This document shows positions 35,998-44,362 of a stretch of DNA of 64,000 nucleotides, piece by piece (positions within the stretch are counted from its first letter, which is position 1; the number at the start of each line of letters is the position of its first letter). The position numbers were made by a program, and so were the translations under genes. Below the pieces are notes generated by a model that was not told where the DNA came from, made no database searches, and worked only from the letters and a program-made list of their open reading frames with translations. Source of the stretch: UBA12202 sp049595035 (GTDB taxonomy: Bacteria > Pseudomonadota > Alphaproteobacteria > Puniceispirillales > UBA1172); assembly GCA_049595035.1 (NCBI GenBank), contig JBMYKD010000002.1, positions 62,001 to 126,000 on the forward strand. Direction: 5' to 3'.

Positions 35998-37611
35998 ATG
36001 AAACAAGCAGATTTTATTATTATTGGTGCAGGGTCGGCAGGATGTGTTCTGGCAAACCGCCTGACAGCCGATGGCAAAACAACCGTGATCCTTATTGAAG
36101 CAGGTGGTGAAGACCGCCACCCTTATATCCATTTGCCCGTTGGCTATGTTAAAACCATGGTCAATCCTGCCATAAACTGGATGTTTAAATCCGAACCGGA
36201 AAAGGGCACTTTTGATCGCAGTATTGATATGCCAAGAGGTAAAGTGTTAGGGGGGTCATCATCCATCAATGGCATGATTTATGTGCGTGGCCAAAGTCAT
36301 GACTATGATAGCTGGGCACAAAGCGGAAACAAAGGATGGAGTTTTCAGGATGTTCTGCCCTATTTCAAAAAAACAGAATGTTTTGAAGGCATAACAAAAA
36401 AGATTGCAGATCAGGAATATCGTGGCGGCGAAGGCCCTCTACATGTTCAATATGTGCGTGAATATTATAAAGCCATGGATAAAGTACTGGAAAGCGCCCG
36501 TGCAGAAGGATGGCTTACTAATTCTGATTATAACGGTGATGATCAGGAAGGTTTTGCCTATGCCCAGACAACCATGCGTGATGGCTTACGTTGGTCGGCA
36601 AAAAAAGGTTATCTCAATCCTGTCCGGGGGCGGCGTAATCTCTATGTGATGCGTCATACCATGGCTACCGGCCTGATTATGGAAGGCAAAACCGTCACCG
36701 GCGTGACCGTATCCCGTTCTGGCAAAACGGAAACCCTGACCGCACATGCAGAAGTCATTCTTGCCGCAGGGGCATTCCAGTCACCACAATTGCTGGAGTT
36801 ATCTGGCATTGGTGACCATGACACGCTTTCGCAACATGGCATCGAAACTATCCATCAATTGCCGGCTGTCGGGAAAAACCTGCAAGATCATTACATTTCC
36901 CGCCTGTCATGGAAATTACAGGATTTACCATCTTTGAATAGCAAAACCCGCGGGCTTGGTCTGGCTGGTGAATTACTCAAATTCGCAACAAAACGTAAAG
37001 GGGCATTATCCATGCCTGCGGGTATTGTGTTGGGATTTGTCAAAAGCCGTGATGGATTGCTTGGCCCTGATATCCAGTATCATATTGCCAATGCCAGTTA
37101 TGCTAATCCCGCCAAACGGATATTTGATACATTCCCCGGCCTGACTATTGGCCCCTGCCAGTTGCGACCGGAAAGCCGCGGTTCCGTGCATATCCGGTCT
37201 GCTGACCCATTTGCCCCACCCCTGATACGGATGAATTATCTTGATGCCGCCGAAGATCAGCGTGTTCACCTGGCAGCGGTTCGTATGGCACGGCAATTGA
37301 TGGAAAATGATGTCATGTCACCTTATGTCATCGAAGAAGCCAGACCGGGAAAAATAGTGGATAGTGATGATGAGTTGCTGGATTATGTGCGCCAGACCGG
37401 CGTTACCCTCTATCATCCGGTATCCACTTGCCGCATGGGAACAGATGCTAACACCAATGTCGTTGATGACCGGTTAAGGGTTCATGGCATGAAAGGCATT
37501 CGCATTGTTGATGCATCCATCATGCCTAGCCTTGTATCTGGTAACACTAACGCCCCTACTCTGATGATTGCAGAAAAAGCCAGTGATATGATCCTTGCCG
37601 ATAACCGGTGA
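35998..37611 (+). CDS. GMC family FAD-dependent oxidoreductase (choline/alcohol dehydrogenase type)
   Basis: A 537-residue GMC oxidoreductase with the N-terminal FAD motif IIGAGSAGCVLANRL, the signature GKVLGGSSSINGMIYVRG (about residues 80-97), the second signature GAFQSPQLLELSGIG, and the C-terminal active-site His in YHPVSTCRMG with NTNAPTLMIAEKASDMI closing the FAD site. This layout covers choline dehydrogenase BetA, alcohol dehydrogenases such as AlkJ and others. No betaine-aldehyde dehydrogenase gene is adjacent, so choline use is not supported by context. It starts a five-gene plus-strand run. Confidence 0.93.
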   Translation: MKQADFIIIGAGSAGCVLANRLTADGKTTVILIEAGGEDRHPYIHLPVGYVKTMVNPAINWMFKSEPEKGTFDRSIDMPRGKVLGGSSSINGMIYVRGQSHDYDSWAQSGNKGWSFQDVLPYFKKTECFEGITKKIADQEYRGGEGPLHVQYVREYYKAMDKVLESARAEGWLTNSDYNGDDQEGFAYAQTTMRDGLRWSAKKGYLNPVRGRRNLYVMRHTMATGLIMEGKTVTGVTVSRSGKTETLTAHAEVILAAGAFQSPQLLELSGIGDHDTLSQHGIETIHQLPAVGKNLQDHYISRLSWKLQDLPSLNSKTRGLGLAGELLKFATKRKGALSMPAGIVLGFVKSRDGLLGPDIQYHIANASYANPAKRIFDTFPGLTIGPCQLRPESRGSVHIRSADPFAPPLIRMNYLDAAEDQRVHLAAVRMARQLMENDVMSPYVIEEARPGKIVDSDDELLDYVRQTGVTLYHPVSTCRMGTDANTNVVDDRLRVHGMKGIRIVDASIMPSLVSGNTNAPTLMIAEKASDMILADNR

Positions 37612-37636
37612 TCATCCAGATGGCGGGGCTATTATC

Positions 37637-39001
37637 ATGCAACATCCCTTTGTAATCATTGGCGATGGTTTCGCCGCCGCAGTATTGCTGGTGCATCTGG
37701 CCAGACGTGACTTTGATCTCAGCCTTATAACCGTGATTGGAACAGCACCATTGGGGCATGGCAAGGCTTATGGAACCACACATCCCCATTTTCGTTTAAA
37801 TGTGCGTGATAATTTGATGGTGATTGATCAGAATATCCCTGATGATTTTGTGAACTGGGCAAAACACATTGATGATCCTGATGCTGTTGCTGATAACGGC
37901 GCTGGCCGGTTTTACCGGCGGGGTGATTTTGCCCGCTATTTATCCGGTGTGCTGGCTCATCATGATATTGAACGTCAGATAACAGTAATTTCCGGTAAGG
38001 CTATTGATATCAAGCCACATCAACCTGATCATGATGATAATATGGCTTTATGGGATATCAGACTGGATAATGGTGATATCGTGTCTTCCCGAAATGTAAT
38101 TCTGGCAACGGGTAATCCCTCACCATCTGTACAGCATCTGATTGCTGATGATTTGCCTGCTGATCTGAAAGCAAAACATATTATAGCCACACCATGGAAA
38201 GGGGATGCCTTAGACAATATCCCATCAACAGCGCATATCGGACTTATCGGTGGTGGGTTAACTGCCCTTGATGCCTGTCTAGGGCTATATGAAAACGGCC
38301 ATAAAGGCCAGATATCATTGATCACCCCCCATGGTATCCTGCCACCACCTCAATCAACGTGGGAACATGTGGATATTCCTCCTTTTCCTGAGAATTTGAC
38401 AGCATCAACTTTTCTGCGGCATATAAGCACTTATCTTCCAGACAGTGACTGGACTCAATTTGCATGGCAGTCTGCATATGAAGGACTTAGAGTACAATTA
38501 CCTGATGGCTGGCGGCGGTTGCCTGATCGCGATAAACGCCGTCTGATGAACAGGTTAGGCTGGTTATGGTCACTGATCCGTTACCGTGCCAGCCCGCAAA
38601 GCATTACCGCCGTCAATGCTATGCAGTCATCCGGCCAGATGCAGATCATTAAAGATCGGGTCAACAGCATTATATCTGGCCATGCCGCCCCACCTTTATC
38701 ACTTACCCTGAACAGCCATGATGCGGTTGATTGCGATTATGCCATTATTGCTTCTGGTGTTGGTCATGATCCATTAATGGCACGACTGATGAAAACGCAT
38801 ATTGTTGGGACAACGGCAAATGGCGGCATCCATGTTAATAATGATTTTCAACTGCTTTCGCCTGATTGTCATCCTCAGACCGGATTGTGGGCTCTGGGGC
38901 CACCAACGCAATCGGCTTTGGGCGATGTCATAGGGGCTACCACTATCGCGAAACAAGCCGCTGGACTGGCAGACCAGCTTTTAGCTATAACAACGTCATG
39001 A
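37637..39001 (+). CDS. FAD/NAD(P)-binding protein
   Basis: A 454-residue protein of the FAD-NAD(P)-binding family. It has a Rossmann start (FVIIGDGFAAAVLLVHL), PLGHGKAYGTTHPHFRLNVR, VILATGNPSP in the middle, a second dinucleotide motif HIGLIGGGLTALDACLGL around residue 200, and ASGVGHDPLMARL plus GLWALGPPTQSALGDVIGAT near the end. Members are often called hydroxyacylglutathione- or HcrB-like, without established chemistry. The TTG at 37595 overlaps the GMC gene; the ATG at 37637 starts directly at the first beta strand and is preferred. Its stop overlaps the next start as ATGA. Confidence 0.85.
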   Translation: MQHPFVIIGDGFAAAVLLVHLARRDFDLSLITVIGTAPLGHGKAYGTTHPHFRLNVRDNLMVIDQNIPDDFVNWAKHIDDPDAVADNGAGRFYRRGDFARYLSGVLAHHDIERQITVISGKAIDIKPHQPDHDDNMALWDIRLDNGDIVSSRNVILATGNPSPSVQHLIADDLPADLKAKHIIATPWKGDALDNIPSTAHIGLIGGGLTALDACLGLYENGHKGQISLITPHGILPPPQSTWEHVDIPPFPENLTASTFLRHISTYLPDSDWTQFAWQSAYEGLRVQLPDGWRRLPDRDKRRLMNRLGWLWSLIRYRASPQSITAVNAMQSSGQMQIIKDRVNSIISGHAAPPLSLTLNSHDAVDCDYAIIASGVGHDPLMARLMKTHIVGTTANGGIHVNNDFQLLSPDCHPQTGLWALGPPTQSALGDVIGATTIAKQAAGLADQLLAITTS

Positions 39002-39438
39002 CAACAGATCATCCTTACTGGAAAACAAAATCATTGCATCAGATGACTCATGACGAATGGGAAAGCCTGTGTGATGGATGCGGCAAATGCTGTCTGATAA
39101 AACTGGAAGATATTGATACCGGCGAATATCACTATACCAATGTAGCATGCACCCTGCTGGATCATGGCACTTGCCAGTGCCGGGATTATTCCAGGCGAAA
39201 AGAGATTGTTCCGGATTGTGTTATTCTCAAACCTGATAAGCTTGATGATATTCCTTGGATGCCTGAAAGCTGTTCCTATCGTCTGATCTATGAAGGAAAG
39301 GATTTACCAGCATGGCATCCCTTGGTGACAGGTGATCCGGACAGCACCCACAAAGCAGGGCAATCTGTTGCCGGCAAAATCATTTCTGAAGATCATGTTG
39401 ATGAACAAGACCTGCCATCCCATATTAAGATATGGTAG
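38998..39438 (+). CDS. YcgN family cysteine-cluster protein
   Basis: A 146-residue homologue of YcgN (UPF0260), a group with a conserved cysteine cluster presumed to bind zinc or an iron-sulfur centre. Cysteines occur in ESLCDGCGKCCLIKLED, NVACTLLD, GTCQCRDYSRR, VPDCVIL and PESCSYRLIYEGK; GKDLPAWHPLVTGD is also characteristic. The start at 38998 overlaps the preceding stop as ATGA; a longer frame from 38866 runs inside the FAD-protein gene and is not supported. Function is unknown; coupling to a flavoprotein gene hints at redox work. Confidence 0.9.
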   Translation: MTTDHPYWKTKSLHQMTHDEWESLCDGCGKCCLIKLEDIDTGEYHYTNVACTLLDHGTCQCRDYSRRKEIVPDCVILKPDKLDDIPWMPESCSYRLIYEGKDLPAWHPLVTGDPDSTHKAGQSVAGKIISEDHVDEQDLPSHIKIW

Positions 39439-39490
39439 CCTGAATGGTCATGGCATATCCGATGCATAAAGATAAAGAACAGGAATAAGA

Positions 39491-39703
39491 ATGAGCAATT
39501 GGTCATTAATCATTTACGGCTTAATCGCCTTATTAATCATTATATCACTTGCCGGATTTGGCACAGCTGATCGGGAATGGATGGCATGTAAAGAATCCAT
39601 GATACAGCAATTTTTCGGCTCAAACTGTACCCCTGTAAACGGGATAGGTGTTCCCGCCGACCCGAATGTGCCTTCCTTATCATCCCCCGGAAGTAATGTG
39701 TAA
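39491..39703 (+). CDS. Small single-pass membrane protein, unknown
   Basis: A 70-residue protein with one N-terminal hydrophobic helix (about residues 5-23: LIIYGLIALLIIISLAGFG) and a short exported-looking tail with two cysteines (MACKES and SNCTPV) and a Pro/Ser/Gly-rich end. An AGGA element precedes the ATG. No family recognised. It sits 52 bases after the YcgN-like gene and 29 bases before the flavin reductase-like gene, in the same direction, so it is probably a genuine gene. The two tail cysteines could form a disulfide if the tail is periplasmic. Confidence 0.6.
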   Translation: MSNWSLIIYGLIALLIIISLAGFGTADREWMACKESMIQQFFGSNCTPVNGIGVPADPNVPSLSSPGSNV

Positions 39704-39732
39704 TTACCAAATCAATTCAATAGGATAATAGA

Positions 39733-40362
39733 ATGTTTTTCCAAACTGGCACTCATAAAGAACATGGACTTCCCTTTAATCCTTTGAAAGCCATTATTGC
39801 GCCAAGGCCAATCGGCTGGATTTCCAGCATTAGCAAAGATGGCATTCATAATCTGGCTCCTTACAGTTTTTTCAATGCCATATCGGAAACCCCCGCTATG
39901 GTAGCATTTTCCGCATCTCCTCAGGCGGCAGGGCATAAGGATTCCGTGAAAAACATTCAAGACGTGGGCAATTTTGTCGTCAATATCGTATCAGCGGCAT
40001 TAATTGATGCCATGAATATTTCATCCGCCAGTGTCGCACCTGATATATCGGAATTTGAAACAGCTAAACTAACCCCGGCTCCATCACAGATGGTATCTTC
40101 GCCGCATGTAGCAGAAGCGCCCTGTTATCTTGAATGTAAATTATGGAAGATGATAGACCTGCCATCTGCTGATTCCGGTGAATATAGCAAATTGGTGATA
40201 GGTGAAATCGTGGGCATTGGCATTGATGATGCGGTCATCACCAGTGATGGCAAAGTTGATACAGCCAGTTTCAAGCCAGTAGCAAGGCTGGGTTATAAGG
40301 ATTATGCCATTATTAATGATGTGTTCGAGCTGGGACGGCCAGACGATCCGGCAGCTAGTTGA
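39733..40362 (+). CDS. Flavin reductase-like domain protein
   Basis: A 209-residue member of the flavin reductase-like (DIM6/NTAB) split-barrel family, which binds FMN. Key segments are FNPLKAIIAPRPIGWISSIS, NLAPYSFFNAISETPAMVAFS, KDSVKNIQDVGNFVVNIV and GEIVGIGIDDAVI. Family members often supply reduced flavin to a monooxygenase, but many stand alone; no obvious monooxygenase partner is in the window. The last eight bases overlap the 3' end of the convergent gene. It closes the plus-strand run that begins with the GMC oxidoreductase. Confidence 0.88.
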   Translation: MFFQTGTHKEHGLPFNPLKAIIAPRPIGWISSISKDGIHNLAPYSFFNAISETPAMVAFSASPQAAGHKDSVKNIQDVGNFVVNIVSAALIDAMNISSASVAPDISEFETAKLTPAPSQMVSSPHVAEAPCYLECKLWKMIDLPSADSGEYSKLVIGEIVGIGIDDAVITSDGKVDTASFKPVARLGYKDYAIINDVFELGRPDDPAAS

Positions 40363-41065
40363 TCAGACATTTGCTGACCGTGACATTGACATAGCCTTTC
40401 AGATCAGTGCTGGTCAGCCGGATTCGGATAAACCAGTCTTCTAGCGATAAAACCATAGATAATGGCAATAATCCGGTGGCATTTTTCTCCCCGCCCAGAA
40501 AGGATGCACGAACGATCACCGGCTGTGCGGAATCAAACCAAGGGTTTTCGCGCTGTGCATCCATACCAGCCTCACCTTCAACAAATACACTAAGCGTGTC
40601 GGATAGAAAAAGACGATTGCTCTCTCCACCAGCAAAGCTGGGGGTGACGACTTCAATATCCCTGTTTTCTAGCGTACGGCATTTGCTTGGCTTACCAAGC
40701 TGGTTCAGGGTCTGGCGGATTTGTTCAGGTGGCACATCACTGGCAAGATACCGGGCAACAATCTTTCTGATAGAAAGCAATTCCTGATCTTCTTCATCAA
40801 CCAGAGCTTCTGCTGCAATACGGCGGCTTCTTTCATCTTTCAGCTGTTCTGTCATGGCGGCCAGCATATGTTCCAGCTGATCATTTTTCTGGGTTATATC
40901 CTGAATCCGTTCATTGGAAGATGAAAAAACAGACCATTGCTGATTCTGACCAATCATCCAACCCACCCAAAGCATAACAATAGCTGTAATAACCCAGAGA
41001 ATAAATTTCATCTGCGACTTAGCTTCGCGCCTGCGATATCTGTCAGTAGTTTGATGAAAATCCAT
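40355..41065 (-). CDS. Membrane-anchored coiled-coil protein, unknown
   Basis: A 236-residue protein of unrecognised family. A basic cytoplasmic N-terminus (TDRYRRREAKSQ) precedes one transmembrane helix (about residues 20-38, FILWVITAIVMLWVGWMIG). A predicted coiled coil follows (about residues 52-95, RIQDITQKNDQLEHML onward, with many Glu/Arg/Ala), then a beta-rich C-terminal domain (about 120-236) with two cysteines (SKCRTLEN and VSKCLIN). The likely topology places the C-terminal domain in the periplasm. An internal ATG at 41011, just before the helix, is an alternative start; neither has a clear Shine-Dalgarno. Confidence 0.75.
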   Translation of the reverse strand: MDFHQTTDRYRRREAKSQMKFILWVITAIVMLWVGWMIGQNQQWSVFSSSNERIQDITQKNDQLEHMLAAMTEQLKDERSRRIAAEALVDEEDQELLSIRKIVARYLASDVPPEQIRQTLNQLGKPSKCRTLENRDIEVVTPSFAGGESNRLFLSDTLSVFVEGEAGMDAQRENPWFDSAQPVIVRASFLGGEKNATGLLPLSMVLSLEDWFIRIRLTSTDLKGYVNVTVSKCLIN

Positions 41066-41188
41066 CGGCTATATAAAACCAGTAAAACATGTTAATCGTG
41101 CTAAGTGGGGTAGAATAACCTTATTATGGCGTTATGATAACCCTACAAAAGACATAATGTAATTTTAACAACTTCTGCAAGTAACGTC

Positions 41189-41773
41189 ATGAAAAAAAAG
41201 CAACGTGCATGGCAACGGATGTTAAGCGGTCGCCGACTTGATCTGCTGGAACCAACGCCGCTTGATATTGAAATCGAAGATATTGCCCATGGCTTATCCC
41301 GTGTTGCCCGCTGGAATGGTCAAACCAAGGGTAAATGGCCATATTCTGTTGCTGACCATTCCGTGCTGGTCGAAAATATTTTCTGTCAGCAGAATGAAGC
41401 CATAAGCCAGCGGTGGAAACTGGCCTGCCTCCTCCATGATGCGCCGGAATACGTCATTGGCGATATGATCACCCCGTTCAAACATTTTCTGGGGGAATAT
41501 TACCGCGATATCGAAGATCGCTTATGCAACGCCATCAATATCCGTTTCGGATTACCGGGGGTTTTGCCGCAATGGGTTGAAAAAGCGATCAAAAAAGCTG
41601 ATAAAACGGCTGCCTATCTGGAAGCTACACAAATCGCCGGCTTTGATCAAAGTGAAGCCAAGCGTTATATTGCCAGCCCCAAACAGGCCCCCGATATCAC
41701 CATTGCCCCATTATCACCGGAAAAGGCTAAAAAAGCTTATCTCGACCGGTTTAATATCCTGATAAAAGCCTGA
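41189..41773 (+). CDS. HD-domain phosphohydrolase (YfbR-like)
   Basis: A 194-residue HD-superfamily protein. Metal ligands are visible in VADHSVLVE (His), LACLLHDAPEYVIGDMITP (the HD pair with the E-Y-V-x-G-D signature) and a later Asp in KKADKTAAYLEA. This arrangement matches the YfbR-type deoxynucleoside 5'-monophosphatases and related nucleotide hydrolases. The next gene, 38 bases downstream, is nucleosidase-like, supporting a nucleotide-salvage role. The N-terminal 25 residues are basic. Exact substrate is not determined by sequence. Confidence 0.82.
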   Translation: MKKKQRAWQRMLSGRRLDLLEPTPLDIEIEDIAHGLSRVARWNGQTKGKWPYSVADHSVLVENIFCQQNEAISQRWKLACLLHDAPEYVIGDMITPFKHFLGEYYRDIEDRLCNAINIRFGLPGVLPQWVEKAIKKADKTAAYLEATQIAGFDQSEAKRYIASPKQAPDITIAPLSPEKAKKAYLDRFNILIKA

Positions 41774-41811
41774 ATAACATCTGATAAAATCAACTGAAAA
41801 AGGAGAAACAG

Positions 41812-42393
41812 ATGAAAAATAAAATGATCCTTCCTGAAAACACTATTATTCTGGTCGCTCTTGAAAGTGAGCTGCCCCGGAATGTCTTACCAGACTGGAC
41901 CATTATCTATACTGGTGTTGGCAAGGTAAATGCCAGTATAGCAGCAAGCAAGGCGATCCTGTCATATCAACCTGACATGATGCTGAATTATGGTACAGCC
42001 GGAAGTCTGGTTCCATCTATCCACGGGTTGATAGAAGTCGGACAATTTATCGAAAGAGATATGAATGTAGAGGCGCTTGGCTTTGCAAAGGGGCTAACGC
42101 CTTTTGAAGAAGATATTGCTATCAGCTTTGGTTATGGTGAAATCAGATGCGGGACAGGTGATCAGTTTGTCACCTCAACCCCCGATATCATGACTGAAGT
42201 GGTGGATATGGAAGCATATGCTCTGGCAAAATGTGCCCGGTTTCATGGCTGTGATTTTAGAGCCTTAAAATATATATCAGATATGGCAGATGATACCGCC
42301 GCCAATGACTGGCAGAGCAATCAGACAAAGGGCGCACAATTATTTGTGGAATGGCTTAATATGGCAAGGCATGGTGGGGACACTCGGACTTGA
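41812..42393 (+). CDS. Short nucleoside phosphorylase/nucleosidase family protein (MTA/SAH nucleosidase-like)
   Basis: A 193-residue protein resembling 5'-methylthioadenosine/S-adenosylhomocysteine nucleosidases but about 35-40 residues shorter than the usual 230. Recognisable are IILVALESELP, IIYTGVGKVNASIAASKAIL, LNYGTAGSL, the purine/ribose-binding VVDMEAYALAKCA and the acidic KYISDMADDTA with the catalytic Asp position. The missing length falls in the central part. A strong AAGGAG site precedes the ATG. The stop codon lies inside the antisense tRNA-Leu gene, so the last residues (about RHGGDTRT) are read from tRNA sequence. Confidence 0.78.
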   Translation: MKNKMILPENTIILVALESELPRNVLPDWTIIYTGVGKVNASIAASKAILSYQPDMMLNYGTAGSLVPSIHGLIEVGQFIERDMNVEALGFAKGLTPFEEDIAISFGYGEIRCGTGDQFVTSTPDIMTEVVDMEAYALAKCARFHGCDFRALKYISDMADDTAANDWQSNQTKGAQLFVEWLNMARHGGDTRT

Positions 42394-42458
42394 ACCGAGA
42401 AGCCTGTTACGGCGGCAGATTTTAAGTCTGCTGTGTTTACCTGTTTCACCATGCCCCC
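42372..42458 (-). tRNA. tRNA-Leu(UAA)
   Basis: An 87-base class II tRNA. The acceptor stem pairs GGGGGCA with TGTCCCC (one G-U pair), the D arm is GTG/CAC, the anticodon stem GCAGA/TCTGC encloses CTTAAAA with anticodon TAA (bases 42424-42422), a long variable arm CGCC/GGC follows, and the T arm is CTCGG-TTCAAGT-CCGAG. The discriminator is A and CCA is encoded. The 3' end overlaps the stop region of the convergent nucleosidase-like gene by 22 bases. No terminator follows it within the window. Confidence 0.96.
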
Positions 42459-42496
42459 CAATATATGAACCTATTGTGAAGGCGTCATGATGTACT

Positions 42497-42525
42497 TGTT
42501 AAGTTTTTTTCAGGGCATATGTCAA
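42497..42525 (-). promoter_or_regulatory. Putative promoter of tRNA-Leu
   Basis: A perfect TTGACA (42525-42520, minus strand) is followed after 17 bases by TTAACA (42502-42497), a poor -10 match. Transcription would begin near 42490, about 30 bases before the mature tRNA 5' end. The -35 and its distance from the tRNA are convincing; the -10 is not. Confidence 0.4.
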
Positions 42526-42595
42526 GTCAGATACCATGAATCATCAAAAAGAACGCTATAAAAGATAAATAATACGCTATAAGACGGAATCCAAT

Positions 42596-43462
42596 ATGTT
42601 TTTTCTGCCCCTTTTTGACAATAATCCCACTAGCCGAACACCGGTCATCACGCGCGTGATTATTGCTGTCTGTATTCTGGTTTTTCTCTACCAGATAGGG
42701 CTCAGTGAACGGCTGGAACGGTTATTCATCTTTTCATATGGTGCTGTCCCTGCCCTCATTACAGGGGCAGAAATCAGACCGGGCTATTTTTTTGATATTC
42801 CCGATAAAGCGACACTGATTACGTCCGTATTTATGCATGGCGGTTTATTGCATCTGGGCGGTAATATGCTTTATCTCTGGATATTTGGCGATAACGTCGA
42901 AGATAGCATGGGGCCGGTAAGGTTTTTGCTATTCTATCTGGCATGTGGAGTCGCCGCGACCCTAACACATATCGCCATTGATCCCAAATCCGTGACGCCT
43001 CTGGTTGGTGCATCCGGGGCTATTGCAGGTGTGCTGGCCGCCTATTTGATGCTTTATCCACATGCCGAAGTCAGAGTCATGATTGTGATACTCATCTTTG
43101 TGCGCTGGGCATCATTTCCTGCGGTTGCCGTGCTGGCGGGATGGCTGATTATTCAGTTTCTATCAGCACCGGCAAGTCTGGGGGGTGATGGTGGCGGCGT
43201 GGCCTATTTTGCCCATATTGGTGGTTTTGTTGCAGGTTTGATCCTGACCCCGTTCATGCGCCGGCCCGGCCACCCTATATTTCCCTCTAAACCCCAAAAA
43301 GAGGATGATGAAGACCATCTTAAGGTGATGGATCGCAAAGAATTCAGAAACGCTTTTGTTGAACGATATCGCCGGCCAAGAGGTCAGACAAAAAAGAGCC
43401 ATAACCATCGGCATCTGCCGAATGTTAAAACCTCTATCCGTCCTCCTTCTGATGAGGATTAA
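42596..43462 (+). CDS. Rhomboid family intramembrane serine protease
   Basis: A 288-residue rhomboid with about six transmembrane helices. The catalytic Ser is in LVGASGAIAGVLAAY (GxSG) and the His in YFAHIGGFVAGLILTP. The first-loop hallmark is SVFMHGGLLHLGGNMLYLWIFG, with the conserved His/Asn residues of the active site. The C-terminal 70 residues are charged and cytoplasmic (Lys/Arg/Asp-rich). Substrates are unknown. The 137-base spacer upstream also carries the tRNA-Leu promoter on the other strand. Confidence 0.93.
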   Translation: MFFLPLFDNNPTSRTPVITRVIIAVCILVFLYQIGLSERLERLFIFSYGAVPALITGAEIRPGYFFDIPDKATLITSVFMHGGLLHLGGNMLYLWIFGDNVEDSMGPVRFLLFYLACGVAATLTHIAIDPKSVTPLVGASGAIAGVLAAYLMLYPHAEVRVMIVILIFVRWASFPAVAVLAGWLIIQFLSAPASLGGDGGGVAYFAHIGGFVAGLILTPFMRRPGHPIFPSKPQKEDDEDHLKVMDRKEFRNAFVERYRRPRGQTKKSHNHRHLPNVKTSIRPPSDED

Positions 43463-43480
43463 TAATCAGATATCAGGCAA

Positions 43481-44254
43481 CTAGACCGTATTTCCGCCGG
43501 TAACTGTTTCTTCGATAACGCCAGACCCGCCAAGGCTTTTGATCAGTTCCAGTATATCCGCTGCCGCTTTATCGACATGATCCCGATCAAGAGCAGAAAC
43601 AACGACCGCCGTGCCATATTGCCCGGGCTTGAACCATGGATAACTGCCTATGCTGATGCCATCAAATTTTTCTTCGATAATACCTAATCCTTCGGCTAAT
43701 GTGCCCTCTCCCAATGCTGTCTGGACAGATACCCGATGGCGATCTATGCCGCTGGGTAACATGGATTCCATCTGCATAAGCATGGCATCAAAGATTTTTG
43801 GTACTCCTGCCATCACATGAACATTGCCGATACGATAACCGGGGGCAGCAGATACAGGATTATAAATCAGCTCTGCGCCTTCGGGGATATCAGCCATTTT
43901 CTGTCTTGCGCTATTATAGTCCAGACCTGTATCCGCATAATGATTGATCAATAATGCGTCTGCTTCAGGGTGGCGTATCGCCTTAACGCCAAATGCGACC
44001 GCCACGGCCTCGGTTGTGATATCATCATGGGTGGGGCCAATGCCACCTGATGTGAAGACCAGATCATAGTCAGATGATAATGTTTTTACAGTGGCCACAA
44101 TACGTTCATGACTGTCACCAATAACGCGTACTTCGGATAGATTAATGCCCCGTTCATATAGAAATTTGGCAAGCGTGTTGATATTTTTATCCTGAGTTCG
44201 GCCGGAGAGAATCTCATCACCGATAATAATCAAGGCCGCAGAGGGTTGCATCAT
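43481..44254 (-). CDS. CinA-like molybdopterin-binding domain protein
   Basis: A 257-residue stand-alone MoCF-biosynthesis/CinA N-terminal domain. It starts with ALIIIGDEILSGRTQDKN, followed by FTSGGIGPTHDDITTEAVA (the MPT-binding signature), and AGVPKIFDAMLMQM. The C-terminal nicotinamide-nucleotide amidase domain of full-length CinA is absent. In related single-domain forms, pyrophosphatase activity on ADP-ribose-type compounds has been reported; cofactor binding is inferred from the fold. It is divergent from sfsA by 108 bases and convergent with the rhomboid gene by 18. Confidence 0.88.
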   Translation of the reverse strand: MMQPSAALIIIGDEILSGRTQDKNINTLAKFLYERGINLSEVRVIGDSHERIVATVKTLSSDYDLVFTSGGIGPTHDDITTEAVAVAFGVKAIRHPEADALLINHYADTGLDYNSARQKMADIPEGAELIYNPVSAAPGYRIGNVHVMAGVPKIFDAMLMQMESMLPSGIDRHRVSVQTALGEGTLAEGLGIIEEKFDGISIGSYPWFKPGQYGTAVVVSALDRDHVDKAAADILELIKSLGGSGVIEETVTGGNTV

Positions 44255-44362
44255 AAAATCACCTTATGTTTATGTTATGTGATAAAGTTATATAGCGCAG
44301 TGATGGCAGATCAACTGCATATACGTTATTAGAGAATAATCCAAACCAATAAGGACAAGATC

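Noticed and set aside
38866..38997. N-terminal extension of the YcgN-like gene
   Set aside because: It is read in another frame of the preceding FAD-protein gene; the ATGA-coupled start at 38998 gives the family N-terminus.
42372..42458. Integration site for a genomic island at tRNA-Leu
   Set aside because: No integrase gene, no second copy of the tRNA 3' end and no change of gene type on either side was found.
42486..42562. 24-codon frame between tRNA-Leu and the rhomboid gene
   Set aside because: It overlaps the tRNA promoter candidate, lacks a Shine-Dalgarno and shows no coding character.
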